The translations under genes were made by a program, and so were the position numbers. 53,050 nt of DNA from G020348385 sp964580235 (GTDB lineage Bacteria; Acidobacteriota; Aminicenantia; Aminicenantales; Aminicenantaceae): assembly GCA_964580235.1 (NCBI GenBank), contig CAZOJY010000008.1, positions 1 through 53,050 of the forward strand, written 5' to 3'. Position 1 is the stretch's first letter. Each line of letters starts with the position of its first letter. Under the pieces are notes generated by a model, which saw only the letters and a list, made by a program, of their open reading frames with translations, was not told the origin of the DNA and made no database searches. Below, piece by piece: positions 35,143-43,383 of the stretch.

Positions 35143-35155
35143 TTCCACGAAGGCT

Positions 35156-35383
35156 CTATGTTAGCATTTCTATTTCCGTGATAGTTGTAAAGCGGCCAGG
35201 AGATTCGAAGAGGAAGTCATCCGGAGGAGAACGAGCCGAGGAATAAAGAGATTTTCCTCGCTGAGACAAGGCGGAAAATCGCCGGGCTGACGTTTCAGTT
35301 CACCTGATCGCTCGAGTATCATGGTTTTGGAGATGTTTCCACGAATCAAATCGTTAGCTGATAAACGCATCCCCTGGTTAGAT
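35156..35383. other. Repeat-bearing intergenic stretch with a hairpin
   Basis: Bases 35156-35183 are the reverse-complement copy (26 of 28 identical) of 121-148. Further left of the SGNH gene end lies a hairpin with 8-bp perfect arms at 35250-35257 and 35273-35280. A minus-strand frame of 66 codons crosses this stretch and runs into the repeat; it has no clear ribosome-binding sequence and I do not call it a gene. The stretch may be a repeat relic or a structured RNA. Confidence 0.45.
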
Positions 35384-35384
35384 C

Positions 35385-36560
35385 TTAATTGACATGTTCG
35401 GGAACCAGCTTTTTCCCGAATAGATATTTCAGGATGGCATCTGCAGCCACCCGATGTCCATGTTCATTCATGTGCATATCAAACGCAAAATGAAGCCTCC
35501 GGTGGGATTTTCTGAAGGATTCTCGGAACTCGGGGAGAAGCGATAAAAAAAGGATTCCTTTTTTTTGACAAAATTCACGGAGGATCCTGTCTGTCTTGTT
35601 AAAATCCCAATGATAATTCTGGGCCTCCCGGCTTACAGTCTTCATTCGCCGATCCATCTCATTAAGGCTTCCCACTCTCCACATCCCAGGAAAAGATATC
35701 AAGACAAATTCCGCATTGTTATCCTTTGAAAGTTCTTTAGTCTGCAAGATGAACTTTTGCGTTCTTCGCCAAGGCCTTTCCCATAGATAGGAATATTCCT
35801 CTGCAAAGATGAGCGTGCTGATGTGAATGAATCCATATTTGTCCTTGCTGGAAAATTTGGACACCTGAAGCCCCTGGTACAGACGAGCCAGTTTCAAAGC
35901 AACAAGTTGGTTAAATCGTGAGGACTTTATCCATAGAAACCGATAGTAGGCTTCCCTGAGCTCCGGAATATATTTTTTTCTGCGCTCTTCCTGATCTTTT
36001 TTCTCCTTCTGCAACTGCGGGCTGTTATCGATTAAATCATTGCTCAGAAACTGCATCAGGATCAAGTCCGGGTGAAACCGTAGGCCTGTTTCCATCAAGA
36101 TTTCGAGGCTTTTTTTTGTTCCGGCCCCAGATCTTCCCAAAGAAATGACTTCCACCGGAAAGTCCTCTCTTCTGTTCAACTCCTCTTCAATAATCTTTGG
36201 AAACGTTTTTTCTAGAGCAACTTGAATCGCTTCTGTAAAAGAATCTCCGAGTATGATGATCCGGAATGTTCCCTCAGGTTTTTGGAAGGTGTGTTCGGCA
36301 TCATGAAATCCCAGACTATTCCGGGATGTCTCGACTGAAAACTCCCGGATATTTCCGGTCTGTCCCGGCCAGAAAAATTGAGGCGGATTGCGTTTTACAT
36401 GATCATCGCTGGTGACGAAAGAAATGGAGGAAACATTTTCCAGTTCACTCAGTCTTGCCCAGAAAATCCGCGAAAGAATTTCTAAAAGCGTAAAAGCCAC
36501 AGCAAGGCCAAGAAAAAAAAGAAGAATTCTTCCCCCCCACTTTTTCATTCCTGATCGCAT
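35385..36560 (-). CDS. Membrane-anchored SGNH hydrolase
   Basis: The 391-aa protein has one N-terminal membrane segment (about residues 11-27) and a periplasmic SGNH domain: ILGDSFTE with Ser107, a later Gly in SLGRSGAGT, the Asn block QFLSNDL, and C-terminal DMHMNEHGH with the catalytic Asp and His. Such enzymes add or remove acetyl groups on polysaccharides (AlgX/PatB-like) and often accompany carbamoyltransferase-SxtJ-DUF5989 cassettes, as here. It begins 40 bases after the DUF5989 stop codon. Whether it is an esterase or a transferase is not decided by the sequence. Confidence 0.82.
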   Translation of the reverse strand: MRSGMKKWGGRILLFFLGLAVAFTLLEILSRIFWARLSELENVSSISFVTSDDHVKRNPPQFFWPGQTGNIREFSVETSRNSLGFHDAEHTFQKPEGTFRIIILGDSFTEAIQVALEKTFPKIIEEELNRREDFPVEVISLGRSGAGTKKSLEILMETGLRFHPDLILMQFLSNDLIDNSPQLQKEKKDQEERRKKYIPELREAYYRFLWIKSSRFNQLVALKLARLYQGLQVSKFSSKDKYGFIHISTLIFAEEYSYLWERPWRRTQKFILQTKELSKDNNAEFVLISFPGMWRVGSLNEMDRRMKTVSREAQNYHWDFNKTDRILREFCQKKGILFLSLLPEFRESFRKSHRRLHFAFDMHMNEHGHRVAADAILKYLFGKKLVPEHVN

Positions 36561-36600
36561 CCCAGAATGAACCTCTGATAATTATAAATAAAAAAACGCA

Positions 36601-36780
36601 TCAGAACAGCGTATAAATAAAAGGGGCCACGGCTGAGCTTTGGGTAAAGATGAGAAGAAGGCCAAACAGAATAAGAACCACGATCATCGGAATCATCCAC
36701 CACAGTTTCCTCCGCCAAAAAAATACCAGCAGCTCCCCGAATATCCCAAGTTTCGAAATCAACCGTTTTCCTGCTCCCAT
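36601..36780 (-). CDS. DUF5989 small membrane protein
   Basis: This 59-codon gene is easily missed. The ATG at 36780 follows AGGAGAGG, 15 bases after the carbamoyltransferase stop. The product begins MGAGKRLISKLGIFGELLVF, has one membrane segment (about residues 28-46) and ends SSAVAPFIYTLF, the signature of DUF5989. The family occurs with SxtJ-like proteins, carbamoyltransferases and SGNH hydrolases. Its role is unknown; scaffolding in the membrane is a guess. Confidence 0.85.
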   Translation of the reverse strand: MGAGKRLISKLGIFGELLVFFWRRKLWWMIPMIVVLILFGLLLIFTQSSAVAPFIYTLF

Positions 36781-36795
36781 TGTCCTCTCCTTTTT

Positions 36796-38580
36796 TCACG
36801 CACCTGACTTGCGGATCATATAATTCTCCAGCACCAAAACATCGATCCCGCTGCGGGAGAACGTGTTGAAGGCATTCTGCGGAGTGTTGACGATCGGCTC
36901 GCCCCGCAGGTTGAAGGACGTGTTCAACAGCACAGGAACACCCGTGGCTTCTCCGAATCCCTTCACGATCCGGTAATAACGGGGATTCCATTCCTCCCGG
37001 ACAGTCTGAAGCCGGCCCGTGCCCAAGTGATTCACCGCCCGGACAGAATCGGCCTTTTCGGACCTAAGAGGCAGAACAAGAAGCATGTAACGCGCCGGAT
37101 ACTGGGAAACAACATTGTCGGCTGTAAAAAACTCTGCCACATGTTCCTCCAGGATCACTGGCGCAAAAGGCCGGAAGGGCTCACGGAACTTGATCTTGAT
37201 GTTCACCAAATCCTTCATCTCCTCAGACCGCGGATCGGCCAGGATGCTTCTGTTTCCCAGTGCCCGGGGCCCCCACTCAAACCGCCCCTGGTACCAGCCC
37301 ACAACCTTCCCGGAAACCAAATCACTGACAACCCTGTCTATGAGCTTATCATCCTCCTCAATATATTCGTAGGTTATGCTGTTCTCCTCCAGGAATGCCT
37401 TTATTTTGTCCTCAGAATAGGCTTTTCCCCAGTAGGCATGCTCCAGAGTGAACTCCCTTGGCTTTCCCAACAGCCCATGATAGGCATGGAGCGCCGCTCC
37501 CATCGCTCCTCCGCTGTCCCCGGCTGCCGGCTGGATGAATAATCCCTCGATCGGGGTCTCCCGCAGAATGCGGCCGTTGGCCACAGAGTTCAGTCCTACT
37601 CCGCCAGCCATGCACAGATTTTTGAGCCCCGTCTCTTTGTGCAGGTTAATGGCCAGCTTCAACAAAATTTCTTCTGTCACCTTCTGGATGCTGGCTGCAA
37701 TGTCGGCATAATGCCCATTGCTCTTGCACTGTGCCGCGTAGTCAGAAGGCTTCTCCCCGAAATAAGTGGGATATCGCGTGTCGGAGGTAAAAAAATTCAT
37801 CTCCCGCGGCCGCGGTTCGCCGAAAAGCTCCACAAATTTCCGGTTGTAGGTCCTCTCATCCGAATAGTGGTAGGAAAAATAATCCATGTTCATCCTGAAG
37901 GAGCCGTCGTCGGCTACATTGATTAAATTGCCGTAGATCTTATCCATATAACGCGGTTTGCCGTACGGCGCCATGCCCATCACCTTGTATTCGCCGTTGT
38001 TCACCTTGAAGCCCAAAAAAGCTGTAAAGGCACTGTATAGCAGCCCCAGGGAATGAGGAAACTTGATCTCCTTTTTCAGTTTGATTGTATTGCCCTTGCC
38101 AACGCCCATCGCAGCCGTAGACCACTCGCCCACACCATCCACCGTCAGGATAGCGGCTTCCTCAAACGGAGAGGGATAAAAACAGCTGGCGGCATGCGAT
38201 AGGTGGTGTTCCCCGAAAAGGATCTTCTTTTCCTCAATCCCCAATTTGTCCTTCAATAAACTTTTTACCCAAAGCTTGTCCCCCAACCATGCGATCATGG
38301 CCTCACGAAATACTTTCCACGAGCGAGGAAAACCCTGAAATGTGGTCATCAAAATCCGTTCGAACTTGTGAAAGGGTTTCTCGTAAAAAACTACATAATC
38401 CAGATCCACGCTCTGAATTCCCTCCTGTTCCAGGCAGAATTGGATCGCATTTTCAGGAAACTCAAAATCATGCTTTATGCGGGTAAACCGCTCTTCCTCC
38501 GCTGCGGCCACCAGCTTTCCATCTTTCAGCAACGCAGCAGCGGCATCGTGGTAATAACAGGAGAACCCCAGGATATACAT
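36796..38580 (-). CDS. Carbamoyltransferase (NodU/CmcH/TobZ family)
   Basis: Starting at the ATG at 38580, which overlaps the SxtJ-like stop (TGATG), the product is 594 aa. The N-terminal ASKHA-fold carbamoyltransferase domain has SCYYHDAAAALLKDG, EEERFTRIKHD, HHLSHAAS and LTVDGVGEWST. The C-terminal YrdC-like-associated part has QGRFEWGPRALGNRSILADPR and LLNTSFNLRGEPIV. These enzymes transfer carbamoyl from carbamoyl phosphate via carbamoyl-AMP to a hydroxyl, often of a sugar. With SxtJ, DUF5989 and SGNH genes around it, carbamoylation of a surface glycan is likely. The open frame to 38934 is a shadow of the upstream gene. Confidence 0.92.
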   Translation of the reverse strand: MYILGFSCYYHDAAAALLKDGKLVAAAEEERFTRIKHDFEFPENAIQFCLEQEGIQSVDLDYVVFYEKPFHKFERILMTTFQGFPRSWKVFREAMIAWLGDKLWVKSLLKDKLGIEEKKILFGEHHLSHAASCFYPSPFEEAAILTVDGVGEWSTAAMGVGKGNTIKLKKEIKFPHSLGLLYSAFTAFLGFKVNNGEYKVMGMAPYGKPRYMDKIYGNLINVADDGSFRMNMDYFSYHYSDERTYNRKFVELFGEPRPREMNFFTSDTRYPTYFGEKPSDYAAQCKSNGHYADIAASIQKVTEEILLKLAINLHKETGLKNLCMAGGVGLNSVANGRILRETPIEGLFIQPAAGDSGGAMGAALHAYHGLLGKPREFTLEHAYWGKAYSEDKIKAFLEENSITYEYIEEDDKLIDRVVSDLVSGKVVGWYQGRFEWGPRALGNRSILADPRSEEMKDLVNIKIKFREPFRPFAPVILEEHVAEFFTADNVVSQYPARYMLLVLPLRSEKADSVRAVNHLGTGRLQTVREEWNPRYYRIVKGFGEATGVPVLLNTSFNLRGEPIVNTPQNAFNTFSRSGIDVLVLENYMIRKSGA

Positions 38581-39110
38581 CAGAACTGCCTCCGGTAATC
38601 TTCGATCTCTGCGGCACTTTCTTTCTTCTCCAACCAGAATGTTTCCGCGGCCTTTTTCTTTTTGATCCGCAGCGGATCCCCTGCCACCTTGATAACCAAT
38701 GCCGCCGGCGATATGATGATAAAAAAGAAAAATGACAGCATCAGCCGGCTCTGGAAACTGCCCATCTTTCTGGAAAATCCCCTCCATCGGTGCCATAACA
38801 ACTTGAAAAAGCCAGAGGGAGCCTCCTTTTTGTTTTCCGGCTTGGATTCGATATCCTTGGGTAAGTGACGAAAGGACACGGCTCCCATCCCCACCACCAC
38901 AGATATTGCTACCCAGACTATAATCAACAACCACTTGTTCAAATCAAACGTCAGCCGCGAGTAAACTGCTGCCGTCCAGATGAGGGCCACAAGGATCAAG
39001 TCCCCTGCAACAGGCTTCACATCCGTATTTTTCCCAGCCCGGCCCGCGGTTCCTCCTGAATAGCCGACTGAGGACAGCAAAATGAGAATGATATAGGATA
39101 GGACTTCCAC
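38580..39110 (-). CDS. SxtJ-like membrane protein with N-terminal extension
   Basis: The 176-aa protein starts at GTG with GGAG upstream. Its C-terminal part, with FSRKMGSFQSRLMLSFFFFII, then PAALVIKVAGDPLRIKKKK and EIEDYRRQF, follows the pattern of SxtJ proteins that accompany carbamoyltransferases. The N-terminal 75 residues add two or three further membrane segments, which the usual short SxtJ lacks; this may be a fusion. It is coupled to the carbamoyltransferase by TGATG and probably holds it at the membrane. Confidence 0.72.
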   Translation of the reverse strand: MEVLSYIILILLSSVGYSGGTAGRAGKNTDVKPVAGDLILVALIWTAAVYSRLTFDLNKWLLIIVWVAISVVVGMGAVSFRHLPKDIESKPENKKEAPSGFFKLLWHRWRGFSRKMGSFQSRLMLSFFFFIIISPAALVIKVAGDPLRIKKKKAAETFWLEKKESAAEIEDYRRQF

Positions 39111-39185
39111 AGGCTGTTACTCCTTTTTATTGTCACTCATTTTATTAATTTTGGCGACAAAATTGACAAAAAGATGCGGTTTTGT

Positions 39186-39214
39186 AAATTAGCACAGATA
39201 AAAGGGCATGTCAA
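39186..39214 (-). promoter_or_regulatory. Promoter of the SxtJ-carbamoyltransferase cassette
   Basis: TTGACA (39209-39214) and TAATTT (39186-39191) are 17 bases apart on the minus strand, giving a leader of about 70 bases. A second TTGTCA nearer the gene could also serve. Confidence 0.5.
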
Positions 39215-39274
39215 AAAGACATCATGGCAGAAAAGCGTTCAATCTGGGAAAAAATAAAAGTAAAAAATGCTGAC

Positions 39275-41818
39275 TCAAGGAATTCTTATTTTGTTTTTTG
39301 AGGACTTTTTTATTCTATCCTTTTGCTCCGAAGGCGTTTCTGTTTCCAGCCCTAAAATCCTGAGAAGTTCCGGCCTCACACTTTCTTTTCCGCTGCTGTC
39401 CACAGATGCTACGGTATAAGTGTATTGGTTCCTCTCCTCTTTGTTTGCAAACCCTCCCTCATAAAAGACAAAGACATTGCCAGGCACTTCTGCAATATAA
39501 ACCCACTGAGAGTTGTGCAGGTGTTTGTTTTTCCGGAAAATCCGGTACATCACGATGTCAAAAAGACCGGTGTTCCTGGAGTTTGCTTTCCATGCAACCT
39601 TGCTCTTGTACTCCTGGATGACCAGGCCTTCATGATTCAATCTGCTCACAGTCACATCCACAGGAGGATACGGTTGTGGCGGCATCTCGACTTCAAAGTC
39701 AACGGGGATATTTTGAGGACTATTATCCGCTCCCGGAGCCGAAATTACAACATTCGCTTTGTGTCTTCCAACACTCAAAGATGTGCTGTCCGCAAATACG
39801 GTGATGGTATCCCATTCCCCTGTTGATGTCCCCTTTGATATTGAAAATTTCACCCAGGCCTTATTGGATGTGATCGAGTAATTCAGCGTTTTGGAACCCG
39901 AATTTCTGATCTTCAGCGGACTGGACGGGGGATTGTCTCCATGGGCATAACCCCAGAAGTAAAATCTTGTCTTGCTGAGCTGAATGGCCGGAGTTTTTTT
40001 CTTCTCGATAGTTAAGTTGACAAAAACGCTCGCCTTGTTCGAAGCACCTGGTGCTGTAATGTCGAGCCTCCCTTTAAAACTTCCTGGCAGCATGCCGTTT
40101 GCCTCAACGGTCACAGAAATTGGGGTCCATGCGGAATTGGCTGTTCCTTCTCCAGGATACGCACTCAACCATGGCCTATTAGTTGTAATGGAATAATTCA
40201 GGGATTTTCCTCCTGTGGCTCTTAAATTAAAAGATTTTGCTGCAGGATTCAATCCTTCTTCCATCGTGAAATCCAGACTAGCTTTGTCGGTCTCGAGAAA
40301 AGAGGATTCTCCGCCGCCTCCACCGCCGCCTCCACCGCCGCCTGGACTGTCTCCAATTGTCAGGCTCACTCCGATTTCAACCGGATTGTTGTAGGCTTTA
40401 GGATCGGTGACAGTAATGGTTCCATCATATGTGCCGTCCTGAAGGCCAGAGGCATCCACGTTGACCGTGATGGTGTTCCACTCCCCGGAAGACGAACCTT
40501 GCACTGTGGAAAGCCCTATCCAGTTTTTATTCTTGGAGAGCGTGTAGTTAATCGATCCGGCCCCCGATGCTCTGACTTTAAAGGATTGGGACGCGGGATT
40601 TGATGAGGAATTATTGGTGTGGAAATTCAGGAATGAGTTATCGACTTCGATGAAGGTTGCATTCTTTGGCGTATTCACACAGTATTTCTCATAGAATATG
40701 TCATTCCTCCCTCCTGTTCCTGTGCCCTCCCAGACAAAGTGGGCACAGTTCATGCCGTCCAAAGCCACCTGAACATGTTTATTTCCATCTCCTCCGCCAG
40801 GGGCGTCAGCAATTTTAACAGGAATGGCCCAGTTATCGCCCAATATCTTTGCCGTGGCATAAACAGACCAATTTCCACCCGATCCCTGGATCCATGAAGC
40901 GACTATCACATTATTTCTGTGCTGAACATCTCCGAATTGAAGCGGAGATATTCCGTTAGATATAATTTCTTTTGAACGCCATGCTCCCCCAATTCGAGAC
41001 ACGTAGTAAAAATTCCCATCCTTCATGCTGTAAACAATATGCACATTTCCAGAATCATCAGCAGTCATGTCTGGGTAGTAGCCAGGACGCAATATTTCAG
41101 TCGGGCTTTTCCATTGTCCTCCAATTTTTTCGCAAAAGTAAAGCCTTCGAGGGCGTTCATCCTCCATCCAGGATGCATAGACTCTGCCGTTCAGGACAGC
41201 GATAGCCGGATGAATGGATTCTGTGCTCCTATTGCGGGATATGTTTTGATATTGTCCCGGCCATGTCCCCATCCTTGGTTTCCAATTTGTAACAACATCA
41301 GAGGAATATGTCGTGCCTTTGGGCACATTACTGTGATACCAGATCACATGAATATCATTATTCTTATCCACAGCCATCTTGTTCCAAGCAGAATTATACG
41401 GGCTCAGGTAGACTTTTTCGACTTGGGTCCAATGACTGCCTGTAAAATAGGAATAAGCGATATCTCGCGTATGGCTTCCCGCTCCATCTGCCGTGGTAAT
41501 GTGGAAGGTTCCATAAGAATCAGCAACCATCTGGTTGCTCCAGGCCTGCTGAATGTCCAGATCCGTATTTCTCGCGGATGACCAAGTCCCATTCCTGTAG
41601 ACGCTGTAAAATATCTGTCCTGAGGACCACTCGGTCCAAACAACCATAATTTCTCCCGCCGAATTGACCGCAACTGCAGGCCACTTAGAATCCGCAGAGG
41701 ATTTTGACAGATTCACTTTTCCAAAAAGTGGAAAAAGCACAAGAAATGAAAAAAGAAATGAAAAAAGAAAAAGCTTCTTGGATGTTTTTGTGGCCCTTTT
41801 ATCATCTATTCGAATCAT
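39275..41818 (-). CDS. Large secreted propeller/three-BACON-like/FN3-like protein
   Basis: The start at 41818 (AAGGA at good spacing) gives about 847 aa with a signal peptide. Around 370 residues of propeller-like repeats (WPAVAVNSAGEIMVVWTEW, SNQMVADSYGTFHITTAD, YPDMTADDSGNVHIVYSM) precede three BACON-like modules of about 95 residues each, with matching LNYSITTNRPW/LNYSITSNKAW cores. A run of 11 Gly separates modules one and two, and an Fn3-like domain ends the protein. It is a longer paralogue of the protein at 33286-35085, which has a single such module. The predicted role is surface binding; no enzyme signature was seen. Confidence 0.72.
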   Translation of the reverse strand: MIRIDDKRATKTSKKLFLFSFLFSFLVLFPLFGKVNLSKSSADSKWPAVAVNSAGEIMVVWTEWSSGQIFYSVYRNGTWSSARNTDLDIQQAWSNQMVADSYGTFHITTADGAGSHTRDIAYSYFTGSHWTQVEKVYLSPYNSAWNKMAVDKNNDIHVIWYHSNVPKGTTYSSDVVTNWKPRMGTWPGQYQNISRNRSTESIHPAIAVLNGRVYASWMEDERPRRLYFCEKIGGQWKSPTEILRPGYYPDMTADDSGNVHIVYSMKDGNFYYVSRIGGAWRSKEIISNGISPLQFGDVQHRNNVIVASWIQGSGGNWSVYATAKILGDNWAIPVKIADAPGGGDGNKHVQVALDGMNCAHFVWEGTGTGGRNDIFYEKYCVNTPKNATFIEVDNSFLNFHTNNSSSNPASQSFKVRASGAGSINYTLSKNKNWIGLSTVQGSSSGEWNTITVNVDASGLQDGTYDGTITVTDPKAYNNPVEIGVSLTIGDSPGGGGGGGGGGGESSFLETDKASLDFTMEEGLNPAAKSFNLRATGGKSLNYSITTNRPWLSAYPGEGTANSAWTPISVTVEANGMLPGSFKGRLDITAPGASNKASVFVNLTIEKKKTPAIQLSKTRFYFWGYAHGDNPPSSPLKIRNSGSKTLNYSITSNKAWVKFSISKGTSTGEWDTITVFADSTSLSVGRHKANVVISAPGADNSPQNIPVDFEVEMPPQPYPPVDVTVSRLNHEGLVIQEYKSKVAWKANSRNTGLFDIVMYRIFRKNKHLHNSQWVYIAEVPGNVFVFYEGGFANKEERNQYTYTVASVDSSGKESVRPELLRILGLETETPSEQKDRIKKSSKNKIRIP
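40311..40343. repeat. In-frame GGC-rich tandem repeat encoding a Gly linker
   Basis: On the coding strand GGCGGCGGTGGA is repeated in tandem almost three times within the 847-aa secreted protein. Copy-number change would keep the frame and alter only linker length. Confidence 0.7.
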
Positions 41819-41885
41819 GGTCCACATCCTTTAAAGATCAGATTAGTTTTTTCGATGGAAAATTCGCCAAAGTTCCGCTCACTTC

Positions 41886-41913
41886 ATTATACAATCTTTT
41901 CTTTTTATACCAA
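41886..41913 (-). promoter_or_regulatory. Candidate promoter of the 847-aa secreted protein gene
   Basis: TTGGTA (41908-41913) and consensus TATAAT (41886-41891) on the minus strand are 16 bases apart; the leader is about 60 bases. Confidence 0.5.
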
Positions 41914-41930
41914 ACTAGAGATCTAGAGGC

Positions 41931-41953
41931 AATCACCTTTAGGGGTGATTTTT
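41931..41953 (+). terminator. Hairpin followed by a short T-run in the divergent gap
   Basis: AATCACC (41931-41937) pairs with GGTGATT (41944-41950), followed by a few T residues. It lies between the divergent propeller and rsmA genes, about 70 bases upstream of rsmA, so it could attenuate or terminate plus-strand transcription. The T-run is short. Confidence 0.3.
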
Positions 41954-42021
41954 GTCTTCCCCTCTCTCGAGGATTCTGTTATAGTTTTTTTTATCTATTG
42001 GGATTTATCTCTCTCAAGATT

Positions 42022-42834
42022 ATGAAGAAAAGCAGAAGAAAGGCTCTCGGTCAGCATTTTCTGACAAACAGAAAAGTCTTGAATCGGATTGTCGAAGTGA
42101 TCGACCCACAACCAAACGATCTCATCATCGAAATCGGCGCAGGAAAGGGGGCTCTTACTTTCTACCTGGCCAAAACAGAAGCCAATATCATCGCTATTGA
42201 GAAGGATAAAACTCTGATTCCGCAGCTCAAAAAACATGTTTTCCCCAACCTTACGGTGTACAAAGCGGATGCACTGCATGTCAATTTCAAAAACATTCTC
42301 CAGGGGAAAAAAGCGAAAATCGTGGGAAACCTTCCTTATGCCATATCTTCACCCCTCCTCTTTAACGTCTTGAAAGAAAAGGACCTTTTCGTTTTTTGCG
42401 TTTTTCTTCTCCAAAAGGAATTCGCCCAGCGGCTATGCGCAAGCCCAGGAACTAAAAAGTATGCCCCGCTCTCTATTCTCTTTCAGAATGAGTTTATCAC
42501 CCAACTCCACTTCCGTGTTTTAGCCTCATCCTTTTCTCCTCCACCCCGTGTTGAATCAGCATTGGTATCATTGAGGAAGCGACAGCGGCCTCTTTTTCCG
42601 ATGGTTGATCAGGAAAGCTTTGCAAAATTTCTCAAGGGCGCCTTTAAAAGCCGAAGAAAAAAACTTTCAAACAATTTAAAAAACCTTGATTTTTCTCTAT
42701 CAAGAATAAGAGAAGCTTACCTCAGTTGTGGAATCGACGAAAAATTCCGCCCGGAACAGGTCACGCTAACCCAATTCGTAGCGCTCTACACGTTCCTCGA
42801 TGAAAATCCTTCGGAATCAAAATTTCTGCTGTAA
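42022..42834 (+). CDS. rsmA: 16S rRNA dimethyladenosine transferase
   Basis: Starting at the ATG at 42022 the product is 270 aa and begins KKSRRKALGQHFLTNRKVL, the conserved RsmA/KsgA start. Motif I IEIGAGKGALT and catalytic VGNLPYAISSPLL follow, and the C-terminal helical domain ends in LSNNLKNL and YLSCGI segments. It dimethylates two adjacent adenines near the 3' end of 16S rRNA during small-subunit maturation. The frame stays open far upstream through the start of the opposite-strand gene, but that part is not family-like. No clear ribosome-binding sequence is seen. Confidence 0.94.
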   Translation: MKKSRRKALGQHFLTNRKVLNRIVEVIDPQPNDLIIEIGAGKGALTFYLAKTEANIIAIEKDKTLIPQLKKHVFPNLTVYKADALHVNFKNILQGKKAKIVGNLPYAISSPLLFNVLKEKDLFVFCVFLLQKEFAQRLCASPGTKKYAPLSILFQNEFITQLHFRVLASSFSPPPRVESALVSLRKRQRPLFPMVDQESFAKFLKGAFKSRRKKLSNNLKNLDFSLSRIREAYLSCGIDEKFRPEQVTLTQFVALYTFLDENPSESKFLL

Positions 42835-43367
42835 TTTATTTCAATCGCGAGGCCTTTTTTTGGTATCATCCAGCCATCTTTCAAATTTCTGCCAGACTAA
42901 GTCTAACCGGTTCTCTTCCATTTTGTGTGGGCCGTGTTGGCTCACCGCCCTTCTCGGCGGCTCTGAACTGCGCACGTTAACTCCTTGCCTTTACATCTCT
43001 ATCCTCTGTTCCTGTGCTTGTCCGCATCTCGAATGCTTTAGCAAAGTAGTGCTCAATACAGCATCGCCGTCTTCCACCTTTTTTGCGTCAGATTCCCTCG
43101 AAGAACGGATCGTGAAGGCAAAAAATTCCATATGAAAGCTAATTCAGGCATGGTTCCTCAAAGAGGAATGCAAATCCAGGGAATGGGTGGATTTTGACAG
43201 ATTCAATGTATAAATTTGTCGGGATTCCAATGCTAGGGACCTGTTTTTAACCGAAAGCAGAAGTCAGAGAAGGAGAAGGAAGAAGGTTTCGATGGAACCA
43301 GTTACGAAGGCAAAAGCGGAGATGTTTGTCACTTTTAATGGGAATCAGATAATGTATCTGCAAAATA
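42835..43367. other. Gene-free stretch with a repeat module
   Basis: This holds the second copy of the 16 + 25 (variable) + 25-base repeat module (43054-43119). It also holds a short CCGCC/GGCGG hairpin within roughly 42948-42962. Both strands stay open over parts of it, but no ribosome-binding sequence or protein family is recognised. I see no gene. Confidence 0.5.
43054..43119. repeat. Second copy of the constant-variable-constant repeat module
   Basis: CAATACAGCATCGCCG (43054-43069) and the 25-base block 43095-43119 match 1-16 and 42-66. The 25 bases between the blocks differ from those of the first copy but have the same length. Confidence 0.7.
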
Positions 43368-43376
43368 TGTTATAAT
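43368..43376 (+). promoter_or_regulatory. Extended -10 promoter of ftsK, about 1-base leader
   Basis: TGTTATAAT is a consensus extended -10 element; no good -35 is found at 16-18 bases. The expected transcription start is next to the ATG at 43384, with no ribosome-binding sequence between. Confidence 0.5.
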
Positions 43377-43383
43377 CTTGGCG

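Noticed and set aside
35258..35312. TPP-riboswitch-like bits (CTGAGA and CACCTGATC)
   Set aside because: The conserved GGATAATGCCAGC-type element and the pairing order of the riboswitch are absent, and no thiamine gene is nearby.
36545..36991. 148-codon minus-strand frame overlapping the carbamoyltransferase end
   Set aside because: It is a shadow of the carbamoyltransferase and DUF5989 genes, both of which have ribosome-binding sites and family features.
42800..43135. 111-codon frame after rsmA
   Set aside because: It begins inside rsmA and spans the repeat module at 43054-43119; no ribosome-binding sequence.
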